Shown: piece by piece, positions 17,131 to 25,631 of the stretch
How the letters are laid out: each line of letters begins with the position of its first letter
How positions within the stretch are numbered: position 1 is the stretch's first letter
Assembly (NCBI GenBank): GCA_021324295.1
Contig: JAJPJJ010000077.1
Span: forward strand, 1-47,651
Direction: 5' to 3'
Source: Bacillota bacterium
GTDB lineage: Bacteria > Sysuimicrobiota > Sysuimicrobiia > Sysuimicrobiales > Segetimicrobiaceae
DNA length: 47,651 bases
Program-made: the position numbers and the translations under genes
Notes under the pieces: model-generated
What the model saw: only the letters and a program-made list of their open reading frames with translations
Databases searched by the model: none
Told to the model about the DNA's origin: nothing

Positions 17131-18323
17131 CGGACGCACCCAAGCAGACGGGCACGCCCCCGACGGGCGCAGGCAGGAATCCGCTGCAGGCGCTGCGCGA
17201 GGCGGGGCAGAGCATCTGGCTGGACTACATCCACCGGGGGATGCTACGCTCCGGGGAGTTTGCGCGGCTCGTCGCCGATGGGGTGAGCGGCGTCACGAGC
17301 AACCCGACGATCTTCGAGAAGGCGATCACCGGGAGCACCGACTACGACGATGCGCTGGACGCGCTCGTGGCGCAGGGGCAGAGCGCGGAGGAGATCTACG
17401 AGACGCTGATCACGGAGGACATCCGGGCGGCGGCCGACACCCTCCGGCCGGTCTTCGACAACACGGGCGGGGCGGACGGCTACGTGTCCGTGGAGGTCTC
17501 GCCGCTGCTCGCCCACGACACCACAAGCACGATCCAGGAGGTCCGCCGGTGGTTTGCGCAGATCGACCGGCCCAACCTCAAGGTCAAGATCCCGGCCACG
17601 CGCGAGGGCATTCCGGCGATCGAGCAGATGATCGCCGAGGGGCGCAACATCAACATCACGCTCATCTTCTCGCTCGAGATGTACCGGGAGGTGATCGAGG
17701 CGTACCTCCGCGGCCTGGAGCGGCGCGTGGCGGACGGGCAGCCGGTGGATCGGATCGCGTCGGTGGCGAGCTTCTTCGTCAGCCGGATCGATACCGAGGC
17801 GGACCGGCGTCTGGAGGCCCGGGCCCAGGCTGCGCGCGATCCCACCGAGGCCGAGCGCATCCGCGCCCTGCGGGGGACCGTCGCGATCGCGAACGCGAAG
17901 CTGGCCTACGAGATGTTCCGCGAGGTCTTCGGGAGCGCCCGGTTCCGGGCGCTCGCGGCGCGGGGGGCGCGGGTCCAGCGGCCGCTGTGGGCCAGCACGA
18001 GCACCAAGAACCCGGCCTATCCGGACCTGCTCTACGTCGAGTCGCTCGTGGGGCCGGATACCATCAACACGCTGCCGCCCCACACGCTGGAGGCGCTGCG
18101 TGACCACGGCCGCATCACGCCGGGGACGGTGATGCAGGACCTGGACGGCGCCCGGCGCGTCTTCGCGCGCTTGGCGGAGATCGGGATCAGCATGGACGAC
18201 GTGACACAGACGGTCCTGGACAACGGCGTGAAGCTGTTCTCGGACTCCTTCGAGCAGCTCTTCCGGAGCATCGAGGAGCGCCGCCAGGCGGTGATCGGCG
18301 CCGCCTCCGCGAAGGCGACCTAG
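17127..18323 (+). CDS. tal: Transaldolase
   Basis: A 398-residue class I aldolase-type enzyme that transfers dihydroxyacetone units between sedoheptulose-7-phosphate and glyceraldehyde-3-phosphate. The long actinobacterial/cyanobacterial-type form is recognised from [19 protein letters not shown], the Schiff-base lysine in [11 protein letters not shown] (K154), [20 protein letters not shown] and [20 protein letters not shown]. It overlaps tkt by four bases (ATGA at 17127-17130), so the two enzymes are translationally coupled and made in similar amounts. About 250 bases, including an inverted repeat copy, separate it from gnd. Confidence 0.95.
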   Translation: MTDAPKQTGTPPTGAGRNPLQALREAGQSIWLDYIHRGMLRSGEFARLVADGVSGVTSNPTIFEKAITGSTDYDDALDALVAQGQSAEEIYETLITEDIRAAADTLRPVFDNTGGADGYVSVEVSPLLAHDTTSTIQEVRRWFAQIDRPNLKVKIPATREGIPAIEQMIAEGRNINITLIFSLEMYREVIEAYLRGLERRVADGQPVDRIASVASFFVSRIDTEADRRLEARAQAARDPTEAERIRALRGTVAIANAKLAYEMFREVFGSARFRALAARGARVQRPLWASTSTKNPAYPDLLYVESLVGPDTINTLPPHTLEALRDHGRITPGTVMQDLDGARRVFARLAEIGISMDDVTQTVLDNGVKLFSDSFEQLFRSIEERRQAVIGAASAKAT

Positions 18324-18340
18324 TGGCGCGTCGCGCACTG

Positions 18341-18476
18341 TCGACGAGGGGCCGCGGCGGGCCTGCCCCGCGCGCCCTCCCGGGGCCCGCAACGGTTCGC
18401 CGTGCTCCCGCGGCTCGTTGGGGCGGGACGCCGTTCCCCGACCGGACGCGGGGCACCCCCGCGGCCGATCCGTCTC
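18341..18476 (-). repeat. Dispersed intergenic hairpin repeat, copy B (inverted)
   Basis: The reverse complement of this stretch matches 2261-2399 closely along its whole length, from GAGACGGATCGGCCGCGGGG to GGCAGGCCCGCCGCGGCCCC. The central hairpin reads CCCCAACG pairing with CGTTGCGGG, so the stem persists with changed flanks. It fills most of the gap between tal and gnd. Confidence 0.75.
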
Positions 18477-18572
18477 GCCGCCCCCCCCCGTCAGACGTCG
18501 GAGATCATGCGCGAGGCGCCCCTCGCGCACCATCACGAGCAGGGCATGGGCGAGCCCAGGAGGGAAAGTGGC

Positions 18573-19472
18573 ATGAAAGTCGGATTCGTCGGGTTCGGCC
18601 GCATGGGCGGCAACATGGTGGCCCGCCTTCTGGGCCGCGGCCACGAGGCGGTCGTGTACGCCCGCCGGGCCGAGGTGCGGGCCGAGATCGAGTCCCGGGG
18701 CGCCGTGCCGGCCTCCTCGCTCGAGGACCTCGTGAGCAGGCTGCCGCAGCCCCGCCTCGTGTGGCTCATGGTGCCCGCCGGTGAGGCGACGGAGCAGAAC
18801 ATCGGGGCGCTGTTGCCGCTGCTCTCTCCCGGGGACATCCTCGTCGACGGGGGAAACTCGTACTACAAGGACTCGATCCGGCGCGCTGGGGCCGCGCGCG
18901 CGCTGGGGCTCCACTTCATCGACGCGGGCACGAGCGGAGGGATCTGGGGCCTGCAGGTGGGGTACTGCCTGATGGTCGGGGGCGAGCCGGAGCCGGTCGC
19001 GATCGCGGAGCCCGTCTTCCGTGCCCTCGCCCCCGAGGGCGGCTACCTCCACGTGGGCCCCAGCGGGGCGGGGCACTTCGTCAAGATGATCCACAACGGG
19101 ATCGAGTACGGGATGCTCCAGGCGTACGCGGAAGGCTTCGCGATCCTCCACGCATCCCCGTTCCGCTTCGACCTCCGCGCGATCAGCGCGCTGTGGAACC
19201 ACGGGAGCGTCGTGCGGTCCTGGCTGCTGGAGCTGGCCGAGCGCGCGTTTGCCGAGGATCCGGATCTCGGGACGATCCGCGGGTACGTCGAGGACTCCGG
19301 GGAAGGCCGGTGGACCGTGCAGCAGGCGATCGAGCAGGACGTGCCGGCGCCCGTGATCACCCTCTCGCTCCTCCAGCGGTTCCGGTCGCGCGAGGAGCAG
19401 GACTTTGGCGACAAGGTCATCGCCGCGCTGCGGCACCAGTTCGGCGGGCACGCGGTGCGCGCCGCCGAGTGA
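18573..19472 (+). CDS. gnd: 6-phosphogluconate dehydrogenase, short (YqeC/GndA-like) type
   Basis: A 300-residue NAD(P)-dependent decarboxylating dehydrogenase that converts 6-phosphogluconate to ribulose-5-phosphate. The Rossmann loop is GFVGFGRMGGNMV at the N terminus; substrate motifs are ILVDGGNSYYKDS, DAGTSGGIWGLQVGYCLMVGG and the catalytic-lysine segment GHFVKMIHNGIEYGMLQAY. At 300 residues it is the short form (about 300 against 470 for the classical enzyme), which commonly prefers NAD. AGGAGG lies eight bases before the ATG. It is 26 bases upstream of zwf, so these two oxidative-branch enzymes are co-transcribed. Confidence 0.93.
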   Translation: MKVGFVGFGRMGGNMVARLLGRGHEAVVYARRAEVRAEIESRGAVPASSLEDLVSRLPQPRLVWLMVPAGEATEQNIGALLPLLSPGDILVDGGNSYYKDSIRRAGAARALGLHFIDAGTSGGIWGLQVGYCLMVGGEPEPVAIAEPVFRALAPEGGYLHVGPSGAGHFVKMIHNGIEYGMLQAYAEGFAILHASPFRFDLRAISALWNHGSVVRSWLLELAERAFAEDPDLGTIRGYVEDSGEGRWTVQQAIEQDVPAPVITLSLLQRFRSREEQDFGDKVIAALRHQFGGHAVRAAE

Positions 19473-19498
19473 GCCCGCTCGCGAGCGGAGGAAGTGCG

Positions 19499-21055
19499 AT
19501 GCGCGTGATCTCTCCGGCCACCGTCTCCCCCTTGCGCGAAGGCCTCCGGCTGCGGCGCATGCCGGAGCCGTGTGTGGTCGTCATCTTCGGGGCCACCGGC
19601 GATCTAACGCACCGTAAGCTGATGCCGGCGCTCTATACGCTGATGCGGCTCGGCATGATCCCTCCCGCCTGCTCGGTCATCGGCGTGGCCCGGCGGCCCA
19701 AGACCGACGAGCAGTTCCGCGAGGAGATGGCCGCGGCGGTGCTCGGGCCCCACGCCTCCCCCGCCGACCGGGCGCTGTGGGAGACGTTTGCCCAGGGGCT
19801 GTTCTACGTCCAGACCGAGTTCCGCGACCCGGAGGGATACGCGCGGGTGCGCGCGACGCTCGAGCGCGTGGACCGCGAGCGCGGCACCGGTGGCAACCGC
19901 GTGTACTACCTGGCCACGGCTCCCGAGTTCTACGGGGAGATCGTGCACAACCTCGGCCAGTCCGGCCTCATCGAGCGGCACGCCGGCCAGCGGGACGGCC
20001 GCCGGCCCTGGTTGCGTGTGATCGTCGAGAAGCCATTCGGCCGCGACGTGCGGAGCGCCGAGGAGCTCAACCGCACGCTCCTCCGGGTGTTCCGGGAGAG
20101 CCAGGTCTACCGGATCGACCACTACCTGGGCAAGGAGACGGTCCAGAACATCCTGGTGTTTCGCTTTGCCAACGGCATTTTCGAGCCGCTCTGGAACCAG
20201 CACTACATCGACCACGTCCAGATCACCGTGGCGGAGTCGATCGGGGTCGAAGACCGCGCGGGCTACTACGAGACGGCCGGCGTCATCCGCGATATCGTGC
20301 AGAACCACATGATGCAGCTCCTGACGCTCGTCGCGATGGAACCCCCGGTGGCGTTCGAGGCCGACGAGGTGCGCAACGAGAAGGTCAAGGTGATCCGCGC
20401 GGCCCGGCGGCTGGCGCCCGATGACGTCCCCGCGAGCGTCGTCTTCGGCCAGTACGGGCCAGGGGCGATCGGCGGCGAGGAGGTCCCGGGGTATCGCCAG
20501 GAGCCGCGGGTGGCCGCGGGCTCACGGACGCCGACGTTCGTAGCGATGCGCCTGTTCCTGGACAACTGGCGATGGGCCGGCGTGCCGTTCTACCTCCGGT
20601 CCGGCAAGCGTCTCCCGAAGCGGGTCACCGAGATCGCCGTGCAGTTCAAGCAGGCGCCGCTCCCGCTCTTTCACGACGGCGCCCGCGATCCCAACCTGCT
20701 CGCGTTCAACATCCAGCCGGACGAGGGCATCTCCCTCCGGTTCGTCGCCAAGGCGCCAGGCACCACGATGAGGCTCCGGCCGGTCAACATGGGGTTCCAG
20801 TACGGCACCGCGTTCGCGGGCGAGGAGCTGAGCGCCTACGAGCGGCTGCTGCTCGACTGCATGTTGGGCGACCAGACGCTGTTTACCCGGCGGGACGAGG
20901 TCGAGGAGGCGTGGGCGCTGCTCGAGCCCGTGCTGACCTGGTGGGAGCGATCGTCGCCGCCCCCGGAGCTCCAAACCTACGAGGCGGGGACGTGGGGGCC
21001 CCCGGCCGCGTGGTCCCTGATCGAACGCGACGGGCGGCGGTGGCGCCGCTTGTGA
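19499..21055 (+). CDS. zwf: Glucose-6-phosphate 1-dehydrogenase
   Basis: A 518-residue enzyme that oxidises glucose-6-phosphate to 6-phosphogluconolactone. The coenzyme motif VIFGATGDLTHRKL (GATGDLTHRK at 31-40) and the active-site signature YRIDHYLGKETVQN (205-213) are both intact, and IVEKPFGRD and FYLRSGKRLPKRVTEI are typical. Length is standard. The ATG at 19499 has GGAGGA about six bases upstream. It is followed four bases later by its assembly partner OpcA, which suggests the redox-sensitive, OpcA-dependent form known from cyanobacteria and actinobacteria. Confidence 0.95.
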   Translation: MRVISPATVSPLREGLRLRRMPEPCVVVIFGATGDLTHRKLMPALYTLMRLGMIPPACSVIGVARRPKTDEQFREEMAAAVLGPHASPADRALWETFAQGLFYVQTEFRDPEGYARVRATLERVDRERGTGGNRVYYLATAPEFYGEIVHNLGQSGLIERHAGQRDGRRPWLRVIVEKPFGRDVRSAEELNRTLLRVFRESQVYRIDHYLGKETVQNILVFRFANGIFEPLWNQHYIDHVQITVAESIGVEDRAGYYETAGVIRDIVQNHMMQLLTLVAMEPPVAFEADEVRNEKVKVIRAARRLAPDDVPASVVFGQYGPGAIGGEEVPGYRQEPRVAAGSRTPTFVAMRLFLDNWRWAGVPFYLRSGKRLPKRVTEIAVQFKQAPLPLFHDGARDPNLLAFNIQPDEGISLRFVAKAPGTTMRLRPVNMGFQYGTAFAGEELSAYERLLLDCMLGDQTLFTRRDEVEEAWALLEPVLTWWERSSPPPELQTYEAGTWGPPAAWSLIERDGRRWRRL

Positions 21056-21059
21056 TTCG

Positions 21060-22229
21060 ATGGTGATACGCATTCCCGACTCACCGGCGCCGGTCGACGT
21101 TCGCGCCATCGAGCGGGAAGTGAACCGCCTCTGGCAGGCGGCGAGCGAGCGTCCGGAGCTTGCCGGCGCCGGGGGCGCGCCGGAGGGTCTCACGCGCATC
21201 TGCATGCTCACGCTCGTGGCGGTCGCGCGAGACGCCTCCACCCTCTCCCGCCTCACCGACGTGATCCAGCGCCTGACCCCGCGGTACCCCAGCCGCAGCA
21301 TCCTCGTGCGGTGCGGCGCCACGGGCAGCGACGAGCTCGGCGCGTGGGTCTCGGTGCACTGCGAAGGCGCCGACCGCGGCCGGCCGCGGGTTTGCTGCGA
21401 GCAGATCGTGCTCGCCGCGGGTGGCCGCGCGCTGTCGCGTGTCCCCGGGATCGTGCTCCCGCTGCTGGTCCCGGACCTCCCGGTGTATCTGTGGTGGGGC
21501 GAGGACGTCCCCATGGCAGAAGGGGCCGCGGCGGAGGTGGCCCGCCATCTCGTGGCCGCGTCCGACTGCCTGGTCGTCGATTCGGCGACCACGGCGCGGC
21601 CGCTCACGACGCTGGCTGCGGCCGCCGCCCTCGCCGCTCCCCTGACCGGGGGCCTGCGCGACCTCACGTGGGGACGGCTCACGCCCTGGCGCGAGGTGAT
21701 CGCGCAGAGCTTTGAGCCCGCGCCGATGGCCGCGATGCTCGACCGGCTGGAGCGTGTCGCCGTCGCCGCAGATGCGACGGGCTCGGAGGCGGACCCGATC
21801 GAGGCGCTGCTGCTGATCGGGTGGCTCGCGAGCCGCCTCGGATGGGAGGTCCTCCAGGGGTCCGCGGAGCGGCACGCTGGTGGGATCCGCGTACTCTGCC
21901 GCAGGTCTGGCGCCGCGGCCAGCCCGGGGAGCCAGCCGGGCGAGACGGTCAGCGTGGAGATCCGCGGAGGCCCCGGCCCCGTATCGGCCGTGGAGCTCTG
22001 CGCCGGCGGTCCCGACCCCGCCTGTGCCGTCCTCACGCGAGGCCGGCGCGACGACGGCTACGTGGAGGTCGAGATCCGGCCGGGCCGTGGCCGTCCGCGG
22101 CGGCACACGATCCCCTTTGCTGTGCCGGACGATGTTGCGCTGCTCGCGGCCGAGCTGGACCTCGTCACGCCCAGCCGGGGCCTCGCGCGCGCCCTGGATC
22201 TCGTGCGCCGCGCCGTCCCCGGCGCGTGA
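21060..22229 (+). CDS. opcA: Glucose-6-phosphate dehydrogenase assembly protein OpcA
   Basis: A 389-residue protein of the OpcA family. In cyanobacteria and actinobacteria OpcA binds Zwf and promotes its active oligomer. Recognisable segments are TRICMLTLVAVARD near 65-80, HPSRSIL-like RYPSRSILV, EQIVLAAGG, LVPDLPVYLWWGEDVP and PIEALLLIGWLASRLGW. The ATG lies only four bases past the zwf stop, so it depends on translational coupling, and pgl follows after 34 bases. The gene order zwf-opcA-pgl is itself good evidence. Confidence 0.9.
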   Translation: MVIRIPDSPAPVDVRAIEREVNRLWQAASERPELAGAGGAPEGLTRICMLTLVAVARDASTLSRLTDVIQRLTPRYPSRSILVRCGATGSDELGAWVSVHCEGADRGRPRVCCEQIVLAAGGRALSRVPGIVLPLLVPDLPVYLWWGEDVPMAEGAAAEVARHLVAASDCLVVDSATTARPLTTLAAAAALAAPLTGGLRDLTWGRLTPWREVIAQSFEPAPMAAMLDRLERVAVAADATGSEADPIEALLLIGWLASRLGWEVLQGSAERHAGGIRVLCRRSGAAASPGSQPGETVSVEIRGGPGPVSAVELCAGGPDPACAVLTRGRRDDGYVEVEIRPGRGRPRRHTIPFAVPDDVALLAAELDLVTPSRGLARALDLVRRAVPGA

Positions 22230-22263
22230 GCGCGGGATCGACCACGGCACCCGGGGGCGGACC

Positions 22264-23070
22264 ATGGCCGATGTCCCAGTAGGTCCGGAGATCATCGTGC
22301 TGCCCGACGCCGCGTCGTTCGTAGCCGCGGCCGCGGAGCGCGTGTCCCGCCGATGCGCCGACGCCATCGAGGAGCGCGGGGAGTGCGCGATCGCGCTCAC
22401 AGGGGGCGACACGCCGCGGCCGATCTACGCGCGACTGGCCCGCGAGCCGTACCGGAGCCGCCTGCCCTGGGACCGCGTCCGCGTGTTCTGGGGCGACGAG
22501 CGGTGCGTGCCGCCCGAGGACCCCCGCAGCAACTTCCGGATGGCGCAGGACACGCTGCTGCAGCACGTGCCGATTCCCCCGTCCCGCGTGCACCGCATGC
22601 CGGCGGAGCGCGCGGACCTCGTGGCCGCCGCGCTCGACTATGCGGAGGAGCTCAGCGCCCACCTGCCGCCGGGCGACGGCGGCGTTCCTCGGTTCGATCT
22701 CGTGCTGCTCGGGATGGGCGAGGACGGCCACATCGCATCGCTGTTTCCGGGAGCGCCCGCGCTCCGGGAGACTCGACGCACGGTCGTGGCGTACTACGTC
22801 CCCCAGGTCACCATGAACAGGATGACGCTGACGGTGCCGGTCCTCACGCACGCCGCGGAGGTGTGCGTCCTGGTATCGGGAGCGCAGAAGGCGGATGCGG
22901 TGTGGTGGGCGTTGGAGGGGCCGCCGGAACCGGAGCGGGTTCCGGCGCAGCTCCTCAGGCGGTCCGGTGGCCGGGTCGTCTGGCTCGTGGACGCCGCCGC
23001 GGCGTCGCGCCTCTCCGACCGACCCCCGTCCGGCGCTGCTCCGCCGGAGGGCCGGGAAGCCGGCGGCTGA
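22264..23070 (+). CDS. pgl: 6-phosphogluconolactonase
   Basis: A 268-residue lactonase of the DevB/SOL family that hydrolyses the product of Zwf to 6-phosphogluconate. Motifs: IALTGGDTPRPIYARLA, VRVFWGDERCVPPEDPRSNFRMA and LGMGEDGHIASLFPG. Its 3' end overlaps the RsbW-like gene on the other strand by 116 bases, and the last 25 or so residues (PSGAAPPEGREAGG region) are low-complexity, so the true conserved domain ends just before the overlap. Confidence 0.93.
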   Translation: MADVPVGPEIIVLPDAASFVAAAAERVSRRCADAIEERGECAIALTGGDTPRPIYARLAREPYRSRLPWDRVRVFWGDERCVPPEDPRSNFRMAQDTLLQHVPIPPSRVHRMPAERADLVAAALDYAEELSAHLPPGDGGVPRFDLVLLGMGEDGHIASLFPGAPALRETRRTVVAYYVPQVTMNRMTLTVPVLTHAAEVCVLVSGAQKADAVWWALEGPPEPERVPAQLLRRSGGRVVWLVDAAAASRLSDRPPSGAAPPEGREAGG

Positions 23071-23560
23071 GGGTCACCGTCGTCCCGTCGGGGTTCTGCT
23101 CGACCCCCCAGGCATCCGTAAAGCACTGGATCACGAAGAACCCCCGGCCCCCCTGGGCCATGAGATCGGGCAGCACGGCGGGGGGCGGCGTCATCGTCCA
23201 GCCGGTCCGCGGGCTCGTAACCGCGATCCTGGCCCAGCGGTCCTCGACCGCGAGCGTCACGGTCAGCACGTCCGCGCCCGACTCCCGCCGTCCGCGCGCG
23301 CTCGGGCCGCGGCGCTCCGGCGCGGGCGGGCCTCCCGTCGGGATGGGGCTGCCGAGGGCCGCGTGATCCTCCGCGCCCGCCGGGGCCGCCGTGGTCACCC
23401 GCCCGCCGTGCAGCACGGCGTTCGTCACGGCCTCGCTCGCGGCCACCAGCAGCTCGTCGACGACCTCGGGAGAAAACCCCAGCGCACGGAGCCGTGGCCG
23501 CAGGAAGCGCCGTGCATCCCGTGGCGCCGTTACAACACGCGCAAGGGTCAGTGTCGTCAC
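22955..23560 (-). CDS. RsbW-like anti-sigma factor / serine kinase (HATPase_c_2)
   Basis: A 201-residue ATP-binding protein of the RsbW/SpoIIAB type. The N box is visible as AASEAVTNAVLHGG and the G1 box as QGGRGFFVIQCFTDAWGVEQ, with a final strand DGTTVTLSRRL. A Gly/Pro/Arg-rich insert sits between them (about residues 55-95). Such proteins bind sigma factors or act as phosphatase-switch kinases; no sigma factor or STAS partner is in the window. The C-terminal 30 residues are Arg-rich and lie in the antisense overlap with pgl. The GTG at 23560 lacks a clear ribosome binding site, so the start is uncertain. Confidence 0.75.
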   Translation of the reverse strand: MTTLTLARVVTAPRDARRFLRPRLRALGFSPEVVDELLVAASEAVTNAVLHGGRVTTAAPAGAEDHAALGSPIPTGGPPAPERRGPSARGRRESGADVLTVTLAVEDRWARIAVTSPRTGWTMTPPPAVLPDLMAQGGRGFFVIQCFTDAWGVEQNPDGTTVTLSRRLPGPPAEQRRTGVGRRGATPRRRPRARRPGHRTA

Positions 23561-23715
23561 ACGATCGGTCGCGCGCCGCGTCCCCTCCACACCCTTCTTC
23601 TTTTTCCCAGCGCGTGCCCGAGCTAGCCTCCCGGAGGGACCGGGCGTGCGCGGCCCGCGCGGGGCAGGGTTTCCGCCCGCACCTGGCGGAATATCCTGGG
23701 GCCGACTCGGCTCCA

Positions 23716-23748
23716 CGCCCCCGGCCCGGCACCGCCGGGCCGGGGGCG
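23716..23748 (+). promoter_or_regulatory. Perfect 14-bp GC hairpin in the leader of the substrate-binding-protein gene
   Basis: CGCCCCCGGCCCGG (23716-23729) pairs perfectly with CCGGGCCGGGGGCG (23735-23748) around a CACCG loop. It ends five bases before a GGGAGG ribosome binding site and 19 bases before the ATG. It may be an mRNA-protecting or regulatory hairpin. I looked for a guanidine-I, -II or -III riboswitch consensus here and did not find one. Confidence 0.5.
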
Positions 23749-23767
23749 GACAGGGAGGTGTGCTCGT

Positions 23768-24760
23768 ATGGGGCGCGGGGGGAAGTGCGCGATTCTCGTT
23801 CTGATCGGCGTGCTGCTCGCGGCGCCGGTCTCGTGGCAGGCGGCGCCGGCCCGGGCGGCGGCCGAGACGCTGCGCATCGGGTACTCGACCTGGGTCGGGT
23901 ACGGCCCGCTGTTCCTGGCGCGGGACAAGCGGTTCTTCGACGAGACCGGCGTGAACGCCGAGCTCGTGAACATCGAGGATCCCAAGCTCCGGTTCGCCGC
24001 CCTCGCCGCGGGCAAGCTGGACGGGCTGGTGACGACCCTCGATACGATGAGCCTCTACTGGAAGCCTACGTTCCAGTTCCAGGCCGTGCTCGGTCTCGAT
24101 GACAGCAAGGGCGGCGACGGCATCGTCGCGCGGACCACGATCAGGGCGATCACGGACCTGCGCGGGAAGCGGGTAGCGGTCAACCGGGGCTCGGTGTCGG
24201 ACTTCTTCCTCAACGTCATCCTGCACGATCACGGCATGACGGAGAAGGATCTGACCATCGTCAACATGCGGCAGGACGATGCGGGCGCGGCGTTCCTCGG
24301 CGGCAAGGTGGATGCCGCGGTGACGTGGGAGCCGTGGCTCTCCCGCGCGAAGCGCGCGCCGGGCGGGCACGTCCTGATCGACAGCAGCAAGACGCCGGGC
24401 TTGATCGTCGACGTGCTGCTGTTCCGGCGGGATGTGATCAAGGCGCACCCCGAGGCGATCAAGGCGGTCGTCGCCGGGTGGTATCGCGCCGTCGACTACT
24501 GGAAGCAGAATCCCGATGATGCCGACGCCGTGATGGCGAAGGCGGTCGGCGGCTGGCTCAAAGACGTGAAGACGTTCAAGGAGACGCTCGACGGCGTGCG
24601 GTACTACGACCAGGCGATCAACAAGCAGTACATGGCGCCCGGCGGTCAGATCTACGTGACCGCTCAGAAAGCGATCGACACGTGGACCGCGTTCGGAAGG
24701 ATCACGGTGAAGATGGGCGCGGGCGACCTGGTCAATGCCGAGTTCGTCCGGGCGATGTAG
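23768..24760 (+). CDS. NitT/TauT-family ABC transporter substrate-binding protein
   Basis: A 330-residue periplasmic or lipid-tethered binding protein. A signal peptide is clear (GKCAILVLIGVLLAAPVSWQ, cleavage likely after AARA-type sequence near residue 31). The mature part opens ETLRIGYSTWVGYGPLFLAR, typical of the NMT1/SsuA/TauA-like family that binds small nitrogen or sulfur compounds such as nitrate, taurine, thiamine precursors or guanidine. VTWEPWLSRA is another family hallmark. The next genes are its permease and ATPase, then a ureohydrolase, which favours a guanidino compound as ligand. GGGAGG precedes the ATG. Confidence 0.88.
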   Translation: MGRGGKCAILVLIGVLLAAPVSWQAAPARAAAETLRIGYSTWVGYGPLFLARDKRFFDETGVNAELVNIEDPKLRFAALAAGKLDGLVTTLDTMSLYWKPTFQFQAVLGLDDSKGGDGIVARTTIRAITDLRGKRVAVNRGSVSDFFLNVILHDHGMTEKDLTIVNMRQDDAGAAFLGGKVDAAVTWEPWLSRAKRAPGGHVLIDSSKTPGLIVDVLLFRRDVIKAHPEAIKAVVAGWYRAVDYWKQNPDDADAVMAKAVGGWLKDVKTFKETLDGVRYYDQAINKQYMAPGGQIYVTAQKAIDTWTAFGRITVKMGAGDLVNAEFVRAM

Positions 24761-24780
24761 AGGCAGGTGCGCCACGGCTT

Positions 24781-25620
24781 GTGAGCCTGGCTCAGGTCCG
24801 CCCGTCCTCCCCGCGCCGGGCGCGGCGCACGATCTGGGACGTCCTCCGGCCCCACGAGCCGATTCCGCGGGGGACCTATCTCGCGATCCTCGCGGGCAGC
24901 GGCCTCGGCATGGTGGCCGCCTGGTGCGCGTTGACCTACGGCGGCGTCGTCGCGCCCCTGTTCCTGCCGAGCCCGACGACGACCATCCGCTCGGGCATCA
25001 CGCTCGTCGCCGACGGCACGCTCCTGCAAAACGCCGAGGCCAGCCTGTCCGTGATCGTGACCGGGTGGGCGCTCGCCGTCGTCGCCGGCGTGCCGATCGG
25101 GATCCTGATGGGCTCGTTCAAGGCGGTCGAGGCGCTGATCGAGCCGGTGATCGACTTCGTGCGGTACCTGCCGGTGAGCGCGCTCATCCCGCTGCTGATC
25201 CTGTACATCGGGATCGGCACGGCCGAGAAGGTGGCCGTGATCTTCATCGGCACGTTCTTCCAGCTCGTGCTGCTCGTCGCCGATGTCGCCGCGCACGTGC
25301 CGCGGGAGCAGATCGACGTCTCGTACACACTCGGCGCCTCCCGCGCCCAGGTGATCCGGCGCGTCCTCCTGCCCGCGACGCTCCCCGGCGTCATGGACAC
25401 GCTGCGCATCACGATGGGGTGGGCGTGGACGTACCTCGTCGTGGCGGAGCTCGTGTCCGCCGACCGCGGCCTGGGCTTCATGATCCTGGACTCGATGCGC
25501 GGGTTCTTTGTGGACCGGATCTTCGTCGGGCTCGCCACGATCGGAGGCCTGGGGCTCGGCTTCGACCTCGCGTTCAAGTGGCTGCACCGGCGCCTGCTGC
25601 CGTGGTCGCCGAAGGCGTGA
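24781..25620 (+). CDS. NitT/TauT-family ABC transporter permease
   Basis: A 279-residue inner-membrane permease (SsuC/TauC/NrtB type) with about six membrane helices. The EAA loop that docks on the ATPase is visible as IDVSYTLGASRAQVIRRVLLP. The GTG at 24781 follows the binding-protein stop by 20 bases; it has only a distant GGCAGG, so a different start within a few codons is possible. Its stop lies 11 bases before the chosen ATPase start. Confidence 0.88.
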   Translation: MSLAQVRPSSPRRARRTIWDVLRPHEPIPRGTYLAILAGSGLGMVAAWCALTYGGVVAPLFLPSPTTTIRSGITLVADGTLLQNAEASLSVIVTGWALAVVAGVPIGILMGSFKAVEALIEPVIDFVRYLPVSALIPLLILYIGIGTAEKVAVIFIGTFFQLVLLVADVAAHVPREQIDVSYTLGASRAQVIRRVLLPATLPGVMDTLRITMGWAWTYLVVAELVSADRGLGFMILDSMRGFFVDRIFVGLATIGGLGLGFDLAFKWLHRRLLPWSPKA

Positions 25621-25631
25621 CGGAGGTGCCC

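Noticed and set aside
14476-17139. An 887-codon minus-strand open frame
   Set aside because: It is antisense to the FGGY kinase and transketolase genes, which have full family motifs.
23640-23767. Guanidine riboswitch ahead of the transporter-ureohydrolase genes
   Set aside because: The conserved ykkC-type blocks and the paired ACGR-loop hairpins of mini-ykkC were not found; only a plain GC hairpin is present.
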